NCBI RefSeq assembly: GCF_000183545.2
Contig: NZ_JH976535.1
Span: forward strand, 1,613,837 to 1,677,836
Reading direction: 5' to 3'
From: Thermaerobacter subterraneus DSM 13965
GTDB lineage: Bacteria > Bacillota > Sulfobacillia > Thermaerobacterales > Thermaerobacteraceae
Length of the DNA stretch: 64,000 bases
Below are positions 1-8,900 of this stretch, piece after piece; positions within the stretch are counted from its first letter, which is position 1; the number at the start of each line of letters is the position of its first letter. The notes beneath the pieces were generated by a model. That model made no database searches. It saw only the letters and a program-made list of their open reading frames with translations, and had not been told where the DNA came from. The position numbers and the translations under genes are program-made.

Positions 1-10
1 AGGTGATCCT

Positions 11-559
11 GTGTCCCAGCACGAGCACCGGGACGAACCGGCCGGCACCACGCCCCAGGATGTTCTCCCCGGGCAGGAAGGCCCGGCGCCGGGAGGCCCG
101 GCGGGCACCCGCCGGCAGCCGGGCCAGGGGAGGTCCGGTCCCCCGCAGGGCACCCGCGGCCCTGGGGACGCCCAGGCCAACCCGGCCGCCGGCGACGGGC
201 TCAACCCCCTGACCACCGCGGCGGCCGGCCACTTTGGACCCGCCTGGGTCCACACCGGCGAGGGCGAGGGGGTCGACACCCCCGCACCTTACAATCCGCT
301 GTCGAACAGCGTGGGGTTCCAGCAGTTCGCGACCCACCCGGAGGAGTTCCGGTCGGCGCCCCAAGCGGTGCAGAACGACCCGCCCGGGGCTGGGGTGGTG
401 ACACCGTCGCTGACGACCCCGCCTGCTCCGCAGCCGCTCCAAGGCCGCCCCGGCGGCGAAGGAAACGGCCGGGATGCCGCCCGGCGACGGGATGCCGCAG
501 GGGGCCGCAACCGGGCTCGCCAGGGTCCTGACGGCGGGGATTCCCGAGGCGGGGCATGA
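11..559 (+). CDS. Hypothetical Pro/Gly-rich small protein
   Basis: A 182-residue protein of unknown function. It starts with GTG four bases after an AGGTGAT ribosome binding site, the first sequence in the window. The N-terminal ~65 and C-terminal ~50 residues are Pro/Gly/Arg-rich and low complexity. A central part (about residues 68-125) with NPLSNSVGFQQF and FATHPEEFRSAP has normal composition and may be the conserved core. There is no signal peptide or membrane segment. A strong hairpin follows 12 bases after the stop, so it ends a transcription unit. The good RBS, open frame and terminator support a real gene; no family is recognised. Confidence 0.6.
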   Translation: MSQHEHRDEPAGTTPQDVLPGQEGPAPGGPAGTRRQPGQGRSGPPQGTRGPGDAQANPAAGDGLNPLTTAAAGHFGPAWVHTGEGEGVDTPAPYNPLSNSVGFQQFATHPEEFRSAPQAVQNDPPGAGVVTPSLTTPPAPQPLQGRPGGEGNGRDAARRRDAAGGRNRARQGPDGGDSRGGA

Positions 560-570
560 AAAGAGCATCA

Positions 571-598
571 GGCCGGCTCCGCGACGGTGGAGCCGGCC
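571..598 (+). terminator. Rho-independent-type terminator hairpin
   Basis: A perfect 10-bp stem (GGCCGGCTCC / GGAGCCGGCC) with an 8-base loop lies directly after the hypothetical gene ending at 559. It is followed by CTTGTTCTCC, a weak T-rich tail. It separates that gene from the convergent lipoprotein gene and could serve both strands. Confidence 0.65.
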
Positions 599-716
599 CT
601 TGTTCTCCCTTCTCCTGCGTGCGCCCTCCTGCGCCGCTTCCGCCACGAGCGCCGTCTTCGCCACGAGCGGCTTCCGGAACGGCTGCAGCGGATGTTTGGA
701 GGGTTGCGTGAGCCGT

Positions 717-1250
717 TCAGCCCCCGCCGCCCCCACCGCTGCCTCCGCCCATCCCGCCCCCGCCACCGCCGCCGGCGCCGCCTCCACCGCCGGCGCCGCC
801 GCCACCGCCGCCGCCACCGGCACCGCTCAGCATTTGCTGCAGCTGCATGGTGACGGCCTGCCGGATCATCTGCTGGCCCTGGGGGGAGCGGAGGAACTCC
901 TGCACGCCCGTCTGCATCGCCATCTGGCCCTGGGGCGAGCTGGCCACTGTCTTCAACTGCTGGACCAGCTGCTTCTGGCCCTCAGGCGTCAGCAGCACCT
1001 GCTGAGCCGCCAGCATCTGGACCTGCTGGGTGATGATCTGCTGAATCTGGGCCTGCATCTCCGGGCTCTGAAGTTCCTGGCGGACGGCATAGCGGACCTC
1101 TTCGGGGGACGGCTTGGCCTGGCCCCCGCCACCGCCCCCGCCCCCCATGGCGCAGCCGCCGAGCCACAGCCCGCCGGCAATGAGGAGGGCCGCCGCCGTG
1201 GCCCGGCGCCGGGAGGCCGGGAAGCTGCCCGGCGGGGGGATGCGCCGCAC
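717..1250 (-). CDS. GerD-like spore germination lipoprotein
   Basis: Probable exported lipoprotein. From the GTG at 1250 the protein has a short basic N-terminus, a hydrophobic stretch (ATAAALLIAGGLWLGGC) and a lipobox with Cys near residue 33. A Gly run, a ~105-residue Gln-rich helical domain (PSPEEVRYAVRQELQSPEM onward, with repeated SPQGQ) and a long poly-Gly C-terminus follow. The pattern of short helices acting on 'deleted/extended peptide steps' (VRQEL, LLTPEGQKQL, FLRSPQGQQM) resembles GerD, a germinosome lipoprotein; this is family resemblance judged by eye. The open frame extends upstream to an ATG at 1454, but that part is Arg/Gly-rich and lacks an RBS, so 1250 is preferred. Confidence 0.6.
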   Translation of the reverse strand: MRRIPPPGSFPASRRRATAAALLIAGGLWLGGCAMGGGGGGGGQAKPSPEEVRYAVRQELQSPEMQAQIQQIITQQVQMLAAQQVLLTPEGQKQLVQQLKTVASSPQGQMAMQTGVQEFLRSPQGQQMIRQAVTMQLQQMLSGAGGGGGGGGAGGGGGAGGGGGGGMGGGSGGGGGG

Positions 1251-1781
1251 CAGGACCTGCCCGTTCCCTGACCCGTTGCCGCTCCCGCGACCGGCCGGCC
1301 CGCCCCCTGGCCCGGCGAGCCCACCCCGGCGACTGGCCTGCCGGTCCCATGTCCGTCCCCCGCTGCGCGAAGCCGTCCTTGCCCCTGCCCTCACGGCGGG
1401 TTCGTCCCCCCTCACCGCGCTGGCCCGGCCGCCTGGGTCCCACCCCGTGTCCATGGGTTGCCGGTGACCAGACTGAACCGGTTCTAACCTTTCTCCGGCG
1501 GGGGAAAGTATGCGCCGTGCGCCGTGGGGAAGATTGCCCCCTCCGGCCTGGCGGGCGGGGAACGCGCGGGAACGGCCTGCTGCAGCCTGCTGCCTGCCCG
1601 AGCGCCTGGGCCGGCCGGGGCCGCCGGATCCCTACGTTGCCGGGCCGCCGGCAGCAGCTTGGCGCGGCCACCCACCTGGGCCGCCCCGGGGCGCTCGCCG
1701 GCGCCGCGGGGCGCGCCCCGGGGTGGCGGCACGGCCAGCGCCCCAGGGGCCTGGCCCGGCGGACGGGCCGGGTTCGTCCCG
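1251..1781. other. Non-coding G+C-rich stretch
   Basis: No convincing gene. It holds G+C-rich inverted repeats around 1675-1730 and two copies of the repeated word GGTTCGTCC (1399-1407 and 1771-1779). The 5' part (to 1454) is open in frame with the lipoprotein but looks non-coding. Confidence 0.4.
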
Positions 1782-2900
1782 CTAGCCGGCTGCCTCGCCC
1801 TGCGGACCGGAGGGGGATTCCGCCGCCCGCCGGTCCCGCAGGCGCCGGTAGGCCGGCTCCAGGTAGCGCTCGTAGAGGTCCGGTCGCAGATACCCCGGGA
1901 AACCGGCGCGCCGGCGGTATTCCCGCAAGCGCACCAGATCCAGGTCGGCCACCACCACCTCGGCCCGGTTCCAGGTGCGCGCCTGCGCCAGCACCCCATC
2001 GCCGGCCGGGGTCAGCGCCAGGGGTGCATAGACGGCCGCCCGCCCCGTCAGCTCGATGCCCAGGATCCGCCCCACGAGGGCAGGGACGACGCCGTAGACG
2101 GGCGTCTCCTGGACCCGGGCCCAGGTGCCGCGCCGGGCATGCCACTCGTTGTACGGCTCCGGGTTGGCGATGGGGACGACCACCATTTCCGCGCCCGCCA
2201 GGGCCAGCAGGCGGAAGGTCTCGAAATAAGTGGCGTCCATGCACACGGGAATGCCGATCCGGCCGAGCACCGTGTCGTACACGTCGAAGGAATCGCCGGG
2301 GCATACGCCCCACTCCGCCTCCATGGGAAGCAGGTGGGCCTTGGCATGGCGCCCGACCAAGCGCCCGTCGGGCCCGTAAAGGAACCCGAAGTTGTAGAGG
2401 TTGCGGCCCCGGGGGAGCATGACGCTGCCGCCGTGAACGAAAACGCCATGGGCGCGGGCCAGCGCCGAAAAGGTCGTGTGGTAGATCCGGCCCACCGCCG
2501 GGCCCAGGAAGCGGAAGACGTCGGCCACCCCCACGTCTCCCAGGCCGGCCAGGGCGGCCTGGGGTGAGGGGGCCGCGGCCAGCCGCTCGAAGCCGGGAAG
2601 CAGGCCAAGGAGCGCCAGCCCCACGTCCTCGGGAAAGGCGACCAGCTGGGCACCCCGGGCCACGGCGTCGCCCAGCGGCCGCGCCACCCAGCGGGCGAAG
2701 TCCTCCGGCCGGCGGAAGGTGTCCAGCTCCAGCTGCACCGCCGCCACCCGGACCCGGGCCGGATCCAACCGGTGCAGGTTGGGGCTGCGGCGGATGCCCA
2801 TGGCCGCCACCGCCCGCCGCAGGGGACCACCCCGCGCCGTCCAGCGCAGGATCAACCGGAAGGCCTGTTGCTGCAGCGCCTGCCAGATGCTGCCGGACAT
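1782..2900 (-). CDS. Nitrilase-superfamily carbon-nitrogen hydrolase
   Basis: A cytoplasmic CN-hydrolase of 372 residues, acting on a nitrile, amide or carbamoyl compound that cannot be told from sequence. The Glu-Lys-Cys triad is visible: Glu91 in VAFPEDVG, Lys187 in GRHAKAHLLP and Cys220 in IGIPVCMDA. The second structural Glu (LLPMEAEW) is also present. The ~50-residue N-terminal extension is basic and amphipathic (IWQALQQQAFRLILRW) and could touch the membrane. ATG lies three bases after the stop of the upstream paralogue (TGAACCATG), with GGGGGAG as RBS, so the two genes are translationally coupled. The C-terminal PAYRRLRDRR motif is shared with that paralogue. Confidence 0.85.
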   Translation of the reverse strand: MSGSIWQALQQQAFRLILRWTARGGPLRRAVAAMGIRRSPNLHRLDPARVRVAAVQLELDTFRRPEDFARWVARPLGDAVARGAQLVAFPEDVGLALLGLLPGFERLAAAPSPQAALAGLGDVGVADVFRFLGPAVGRIYHTTFSALARAHGVFVHGGSVMLPRGRNLYNFGFLYGPDGRLVGRHAKAHLLPMEAEWGVCPGDSFDVYDTVLGRIGIPVCMDATYFETFRLLALAGAEMVVVPIANPEPYNEWHARRGTWARVQETPVYGVVPALVGRILGIELTGRAAVYAPLALTPAGDGVLAQARTWNRAEVVVADLDLVRLREYRRRAGFPGYLRPDLYERYLEPAYRRLRDRRAAESPSGPQGEAAG

Positions 2901-2903
2901 GGT

Positions 2904-4322
2904 TCACGCTCCCCCGGTCCCGTCACCGCCCGCGGGCTGGGCTCCGCGGCTGGAAGCCGGGCTCCCTCCTTGTTTGGCACCTGGCGGGTTGCCGTCGCCT
3001 CCGCTGCCGGGCCCCGTCCCGTGGGGCGCTGGCGCCGCCCTGGGGCGCCGCTTCCTGCGCCGCCGCTTCCTTCCCGCCGGTGCAGCCGCCGGCCCGCCCC
3101 CCGGTGCAGCCGCCGGCCCGGCAGCGGTGCGACCCGACGCCGGTGGCCCGCCGTCTCCTTCCCGCCCGTTGCAGGGCGACGGGCCGGGCCCGGGGTCCCT
3201 GGTGGAAGCCGGCCCCGCCTTCCCGGGCCGGGCCGCCGGCGGTGGCGCGGCAACGGCGGCCGTTACGCCGGGTTCGCAGGCGGCCGCCGCATCGGCGGGC
3301 GGGGCGCCGGTCACGCCCGCGCGCCCGGCATCTCTGCCCTGCCGGAGGAGACCGGCGGCACCCCCCTTGCGGGCCCGCCGGCGCCGCCTGCCCGCCGGTC
3401 GCGGGCGGGCCCGCCCGGCATCCCCCGGTCCTGGCTCGCCCGCAGCCGGGACGGAGGCAAGGCCCGGGAGGGCTGGAGGCGGCGCTGCCGGCTTCCCGTC
3501 CCCCTTACCCGGCGCAGCCTGTCCCGCATTTGCCACATTTGCCATTCCCCATCCTCCGGCTCCGGCCAGCCGGCGGTAGGCCGGCAGGAGCTGGCGCAGG
3601 TAGAGCGCGGGGTGGAGGTAGCGGTCCAGGGGGTACTGTTCCCGCACCGCCGCCAGGGCCGCCGCCTCCAGGGTGGCAGCCGCCGGCTCGCCCCCGTCTT
3701 CCCAGGCCAGCCAGCCGCGTCCCGCGGGGGTGATCTCGCAAGGCGCGAAGATGGCCGCCTGGGGCGCCAGGTCGCGCGTGCCCGCCTGCCCCGACGGCGC
3801 CGCGTGCACCCAGTACACCTGGGTCTGCTGGACCACCTGCCAGGGACCTGCCACCAGGTCCCACCGGCCGGCGGCATCCAGGGCGTAGCCCGGGTGGACG
3901 ACCAGCCGCACCCCCTCCAGGCTTGCCCAGCGCCCCACCTCGGGGATCCACCCGTCCCGGCCGACCACCAGCGAGGCCGTCCAGCCGCCGAGGGTGAAGG
4001 GTGTCCAGTCGTCGCCGGGTACAAGCCCCAGGGCCGCTTCCTCGGGCGTGGCGTGCAGCTGGGCCTGGCGCGCCAGGAGCCGGCCGTCGGGTCCGAAGCA
4101 CAGGGCCACGTGCTCAAAACCCTCGCCCTGGGGAACCACCACCGTCCCCGGGCACAGGTAGATCCCCAGGGTCCGGGCGGCCTGGGCCGCCCACTCGGAC
4201 CAGACCTCCGCCGCGGCGTCACCGAACCGGCGGGCCAGGGCGGCCAGCCGCCCATCCCAGCGGGGCGGCTCCCCCGCCAGGGCGCTTAGGGGCAAAAGCC
4301 CGCCCAGGCCGGAAAGGACCAC
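2904..4322 (-). CDS. Degenerate nitrilase-like protein, catalytic triad lost, basic tail
   Basis: C-terminal portion of a tandem paralogue of the downstream nitrilase (shared YLHPALYLRQLLPAYRRLAG versus YLRPDLYERYLEPAYRRLRD). All three catalytic positions are changed: LVVLSGLGG instead of the Glu motif, LARQAQLH where the partner has GRHAKAH (Lys to Gln), and LVVGRDGWIPE where Cys is expected (Cys to Gly). The fold-bearing part ends near residue 265. A ~200-residue Pro/Ala/Gly/Arg tail with runs such as GRKRRRRKRRPR follows. The GTG at 4322 lies inside a beta strand, so the true gene starts upstream (see the 4286-4765 entry). It is probably a pseudoenzyme that binds a ligand or its neighbour; the role is unknown. 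Confidence 0.6.
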   Translation of the reverse strand: MVLSGLGGLLPLSALAGEPPRWDGRLAALARRFGDAAAEVWSEWAAQAARTLGIYLCPGTVVVPQGEGFEHVALCFGPDGRLLARQAQLHATPEEAALGLVPGDDWTPFTLGGWTASLVVGRDGWIPEVGRWASLEGVRLVVHPGYALDAAGRWDLVAGPWQVVQQTQVYWVHAAPSGQAGTRDLAPQAAIFAPCEITPAGRGWLAWEDGGEPAAATLEAAALAAVREQYPLDRYLHPALYLRQLLPAYRRLAGAGGWGMANVANAGQAAPGKGDGKPAAPPPALPGLASVPAAGEPGPGDAGRARPRPAGRRRRRARKGGAAGLLRQGRDAGRAGVTGAPPADAAAACEPGVTAAVAAPPPAARPGKAGPASTRDPGPGPSPCNGREGDGGPPASGRTAAGPAAAPGGGPAAAPAGRKRRRRKRRPRAAPAPHGTGPGSGGDGNPPGAKQGGSPASSRGAQPAGGDGTGGA

Positions 4323-4765
4323 CAGTCCCGCCGGCCGCGGCGTCGAACGGAGCCGCGCTCCCGCGGCGCCGGTGCCCGCCCGCCTGGCGGTGGTTCGGGC
4401 CGCACCGGCAGCAGCGGCATCCCGGGAGGTGCGGGAAACGCCGGCGCCGGCCGGCGGGGGCGGGCCCAGGCTGCCCGTGCCGGACGGCGGATCCCCGGTC
4501 CCCCCGTCCCTCCGCCGCCCGGCACCGGCGCGGGTCCGGCGGCGTCCCCGGGCTGGGGTTCGCGGCCCTCCGGTTCCTGTGCCCCGGCCGGCGGGGACGT
4601 GGAGGCACCGTGGAGCAGGCGCGGCGGGTGGGGCCGCACCGCCCCGGCGGCGGCCAGCTTCCGGTAGCCGGCCAGCAGGGCCGAAAGGAGCCGCTCCCGC
4701 GCAGCCTCCAGATGGGGTACCGGTTCGACCCGAATGGGTACGGCCACCACCCGCAATCCCCGCAT
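4286..4765 (-). pseudogene. N-terminal segment of the degenerate nitrilase, frame-shifted
   Basis: ATG at 4765 has an excellent RBS (GGGGGAGGG) and encodes MRGLRVVAVPIRVEP then a helix (HLEAARERLLSALLAGYRK). This is the expected first strand and helix of a nitrilase, and matches RVRVAAVQLELD in the neighbour. The frame then runs through ~100 Pro/Ala/Arg residues and stops at 4286. The rest of the fold continues in another frame (PAGLVVLSGLGG, ending at 2904). The distance from 4765 to 2904 is not a multiple of three, so a frameshift lies somewhere between about 4322 and 4640. Both frames are open across this stretch, so the exact point cannot be set. A sequencing error in G+C-rich DNA is as likely as a true mutation. 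Confidence 0.5.
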
Positions 4766-4815
4766 GGGCCCTCCCCCTTGCAGCGCTCGTCCTTGCATTC
4801 CCGTTCCAGGGGAGC

Positions 4816-5277
4816 TTACGTCATCCCGGGGAAGCCCTGCTGCCGGTAGGCCTCGTACAGCACCAGGGCCACCGTGCTGGCCAGGTTGAGAGAGCGGAGC
4901 CCCGGGCGCATGGGCACCCGCAGGACCGGGCCCGGCCGCTCTTCCATGAGGCCGGGCGGCAGGCCCCGCGACTCGCTGCCGAAGACCAGGACGTCTCCCG
5001 GTGCAAAATCCATCTGGCTATACCACAGGCTGCCACGGGGGTCCAGATAGCAGAACCGGGCACCGGGCAGGGCAGCCAGCAGATCATCCCAGGTATCGTG
5101 GACCTGCCATGCCACGTGAGCCCAGTAGTCCAGACCCGCCCGCTTGAGCAGCCGGTCGCTCAACCGGAACCCCAGGGGCCGCACCAGGTGGAGCCTGGCG
5201 CCGGTGACGGCGCAGGTACGGGCCACATTGCCGGTGTTGGGAGCGATCTCGGGCGCCACCAGGACGACGTCGAACAT
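4816..5277 (-). CDS. trmL: tRNA (cytidine(34)-2'-O)-methyltransferase
   Basis: SPOUT-fold methyltransferase that 2'-O-methylates the wobble nucleotide of tRNA-Leu isoacceptors using S-adenosylmethionine. At 153 residues it has the normal TrmL length. Family motifs seen are PEIAPNTGNVARTCAVTG near the N-terminus, VLVFGSESRGLP in the knotted SAM site and RSLNLASTVALVLYE at the C-terminus. ATG at 5277 is preceded by a perfect AGGAGGT eight bases upstream, which fixes the start although the frame is open much further. The DUF393 gene ends 10 bases upstream, so they are co-transcribed. Confident family call. Confidence 0.9.
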   Translation of the reverse strand: MFDVVLVAPEIAPNTGNVARTCAVTGARLHLVRPLGFRLSDRLLKRAGLDYWAHVAWQVHDTWDDLLAALPGARFCYLDPRGSLWYSQMDFAPGDVLVFGSESRGLPPGLMEERPGPVLRVPMRPGLRSLNLASTVALVLYEAYRQQGFPGMT

Positions 5278-5287
5278 GCGAATCCCG

Positions 5288-5983
5288 CTACCTCCTGCCG
5301 GAACGGCGGCAGGACACCGTGGAAACACGTGCCCTCTTCGCCAGAAAGCAAGCAGGTCCTTGTCGCCGGGCTTGTCGCCGGCCCTGGTGGTCCGGGGTGG
5401 TGCCCGGGGCGGGCAGCCCGGGTCGCGAGGGCGGCGCGGCGGCCCTCTTGACCCGGCCACGGGCAAGCCCGGCAGGAAAGGAGGCCCCTTCTGCCGGCCG
5501 GGATGGAGGCAGCGGGCACGGACCCGGTACGGGGAGCAGGACCGGCCGGTGCCGGGCCAGCATCCGGTAGAGGGCGGGTCCGGCTCCCAGACGGCCCAGC
5601 AGCGCCAGGACCGGCACCGCGGGCCAGAGCAGGGGAAGCCGCAGGGTGACGGCCTGGACGGCGGCAAAGCCCTGGTACCACCGGCCCGAGTCCCGGCCCC
5701 GGGCCAGCAGGGCCTGTTCCGCCCGGGCCGCTTGTTGCGGGCTGAGGGGCGGGCACGCTTCCGGCCCCTCCGGCCCCTCGGCCGGCGGAGGAAGCCGCAC
5801 CGGCGAGCCGGCCGCCGGACGACCTGCCGGTTCCCCGCCGGCGCCCGTGGCGTCCGGGATGGCGCCGTGCGGGCGGAAGGAACACAGGTCAAGGCGGTTC
5901 AGCCAGTCGAGCCGCCGGCACCACCGGGCGGCCCGGCGGCACCAGGGGCACCAGCCGTCGTAATAGACGCTGAGGCGCTCCAC
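5288..5983 (-). CDS. DUF393 (DCC family) thiol-disulfide protein
   Basis: A 231-residue protein beginning VERLSVYYDGWCPWCRRA, the hallmark YDGxCxxC motif of the DCC/DUF393 family of thioredoxin-like predicted thiol-disulfide oxidoreductases. The family core (about residues 1-150, including WYQGFAAVQAVTLRLPLLWPAVPVLALLG) is followed by an Arg/Pro-rich tail of ~70 residues with no recognisable domain. A ~25-residue Pro/Gly insert sits after FRPHGAIPDATG. GTG at 5983 has GGAG upstream and overlaps the 3' end of dnaE2 by 85 bases in a different frame, which indicates coupling to the mutasome operon. Its substrate is unknown. Confidence 0.75.
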   Translation of the reverse strand: MERLSVYYDGWCPWCRRAARWCRRLDWLNRLDLCSFRPHGAIPDATGAGGEPAGRPAAGSPVRLPPPAEGPEGPEACPPLSPQQAARAEQALLARGRDSGRWYQGFAAVQAVTLRLPLLWPAVPVLALLGRLGAGPALYRMLARHRPVLLPVPGPCPLPPSRPAEGASFPAGLARGRVKRAAAPPSRPGLPAPGTTPDHQGRRQARRQGPACFLAKRARVSTVSCRRSGRR

Positions 5984-8900
5984 CGCGCCACCGCTCCTTC
6001 CCGCCTGCCGGCGCTGCGGTCCCTGGCCCGTCGCCCCCCTTCCACTAGGGCGGCGGCCAGGGGGATCACCCGCCGCGCCAGCAGGGCCCGGGCTCCGTCC
6101 CGGTCCTGCAGGACACCTTCGACCGCCAGGGGCACGGGCGGGTCGGTGAAGATCCACCGCCCGTAACGCTGGTATACCTCCTCGAAGACGGTCACGTCCA
6201 CCAGCCCGGTCTCGTCTTCCAGGGTCAGGAACACGATCACCCGGCCGCTGCGGGTGGGCGGGCGGTGGGGCCGGACGGGGATCCCCGCCGCCCGCACCGG
6301 CACACCCGGCGGCAACCCGCGGAGGGCCGCCGCCGGCCGGTAGCCCCGGGCCTCCAGCACCTCCCGGAGCATGGCCAGCAGGTGCCGGCGGTGGACGTCG
6401 ATGCCCAGGACCTCCCGCTCCATGGCCCACTTCTCCAGATCGGGGAAGTCGGCCACAACAGGCGGCGACCAGGCCGCCGCCAGTCCTTGGGCCAGGTCGC
6501 CACCGCCGGCGGCCTGCCGGGCCGTGGCCAGGGCCTCGTCCAGCCCCCAGAGCAGGGCGCGGCGGTTGGCGTGCAGGCCGTCGAAGGCCCCGGCCCGGAT
6601 CAGGGCGGCCACCTGCTCCCGGTCGAGGACCGGGCCGGCCGCCGTACCGCCGCGGGCCGCCAGCCGCAGCAGGAAGTCCATGAGATGGCGGAAGGGGCCG
6701 CCCCGCTCCCGTTCCGCCACGATGGCGGCGGCGGGTTCGTCCCCCAGGCCCTTGACGGCCCGCAGGCCGATGCGGATGGTGCCGGGGGTGGCGGTGAAGG
6801 CCACCTGGCTGGTGTTGATGTCTAATGGAAGGATCTGGATTCCCCGCCGCGCCGCCTCCACGCCCAGGGTGTTGGGCGGGTAGTATCCCATGGGCTGGAG
6901 GCTGAGCAGGGCCGCATACCACTCCGCCGGGTAGTGGGCCAGCAGGTAGGCGGTCTTGTAGGCCGTGACGCCGAAGGCAGCGGCGTGGGCCTCGCAGAAG
7001 CCGTAGCTGGCATAACCCTGGATCATGCGGAAGATGGCCTGGGCCACCTCCTCGCCGACGCCCTGCTGCCGGGCCCGGCGCAGGAAGTGCCGGCCGATGT
7101 CCTCCATCTCCTCCGGGGAGCGGGCGTGGGTCATGACCCGGCGCAGGCGGTCGGCCTCACCCGGGGTGAAACCGGCGATGGCGGTGGCGATCTCGATCAC
7201 CTGCTCCTGGAAGAGCACCACGCCCCAGGTCTTGCGCAGGATGGGCTCCAGCTTGGGATGCAGGTAGGTGACGGGCTCCTGCCCCCGGCGCCGGGCCAGG
7301 AAGGGCTCCACCATGTCCCCCTTGATGGGGCCGGGCCGGATGATGGCTACGCTGGCCACCACGTCCTCCAGGTTCTCGGGCCGGAGCCGCGGCTGCAGCG
7401 CCCGCTGGGCCGGGGACTCCAGCTGGAAGGCCCCCACGGTCTCCCCCGTCCCCAGCAGCCGGTAGGTGGCCCGGTCGTCCAGGGGGATGTGGTCGTAGTC
7501 GAAGGAGGGGTTGCGCCGGCGGATGACCCGCACCGCCTCCTCCACCGCGCCCAGGGTGCGCAGGGATAGGAGATCCAGCTTGACCAGGCCCAGCTCTTCG
7601 ACGCCCCGCTTGTCGAACTGGAGGATCCGGCGTCCCTTGGCCGATCGCTGCAGCGGGGAGAGGTCCGAAAGCGGCCGGCGGCTGATCACCAGGCCGCCCA
7701 GATGGGTCCCCATGTGCCGGGGCAGCCCCGCGGCCGCTTCGCACAGGGCCACCAGCCGCTTCAACCGCTCCCGGGGCAGGTCAAGGTCGCGCAGCTCCGG
7801 TACCTCCGCCAGGGCCCGCCCCAGCTGCCGGGACAGGTAGTACGGCACGCGCTTGGCGATGCGGTCGATCACCGCCTCCGGAAAACCCAGCACCTTGCCG
7901 AAGTCCCGCAGGGCGCCGCGGGCATGGTAGGTCTGGTAGGTGCAGACGGTGGCCACGTGCTCGGGGCCGTAGCGCTGCTCGACGTAATCCGCCACCTGGT
8001 CGCGGTAGCGGGCGTCGAAGTCGATGTCGATGTCCGGCTGTTCCGCCCGCTCCAGGCTGAGGAAGCGTTCAAAGAGCAGGCCGCGCTCGATGGCGTCCAC
8101 GTCGGTGATGCCCAGGCAGTAGGCCACCGCCGAGTCGGCCGCCGAGCCGCGACCGGCACAGCGGATGCCCTGCTGGCGCGCATAGCGGGCCACATCCCAG
8201 ACCAGCAGGAAGTAGTCCGCCAGTTGCAGCTTCTCGATGATGGAAAGCTCGTGCTCCAGCCGCTGCCGGATGCGGGGAGTGATGCGGCCGTAGCGCCAGA
8301 GGGCGCCCCGCTCCACCTGCTCCCGCAGGTAGGCTTCGGCCCGGACTCCCGGCGGCAGGGGGAAAGCCGGGCGGGGCACGCCCCCCTCGGGCAGCGCAGG
8401 GGCGCAGCGCTCGGCGATGGCCAGCGTGGCCTCAAGCGCCTGAGGGTAACCGGCGAACATCCGGGCCATGGCCCGGGGGGACTTGAGGTCGTTGTCGGCG
8501 TTCAGGTGCCGCTGGGGATGGGGTTCGTCCACCGGGATCCCCAGGCGGACGCAGGCCAGCAGGTCGTGGACGGCGAAGCGGTCGCGGGTGGCGTAGTGGA
8601 CGTCGTTGGTCGCCACCAGCCCGACCCCCAGGTGCTCCGCCAGATCGGCCAGGGCCCGGTTGAGGGCGCGGTTGCCGGGAAGCCAGCCGCCCTGCAGCTC
8701 AAGGAAGAAGTTCTCCCGGCCAAAGGCGTCCCGCAGCTGCCGGGCCCGCTCCAGCGCCGTGGCCCGGTCGCCCCGCAGCAGCGCCTGCAGCACCGGTCCC
8801 TGGCGGCAGCCGGACAGGGCGATCAGCCCGTGGCCGGCCAGCGGCTCGCCGCCGGGCGCCACCTCCTCCAGCAGCACCGTCCAGGGAAGGGCCGGACTGC

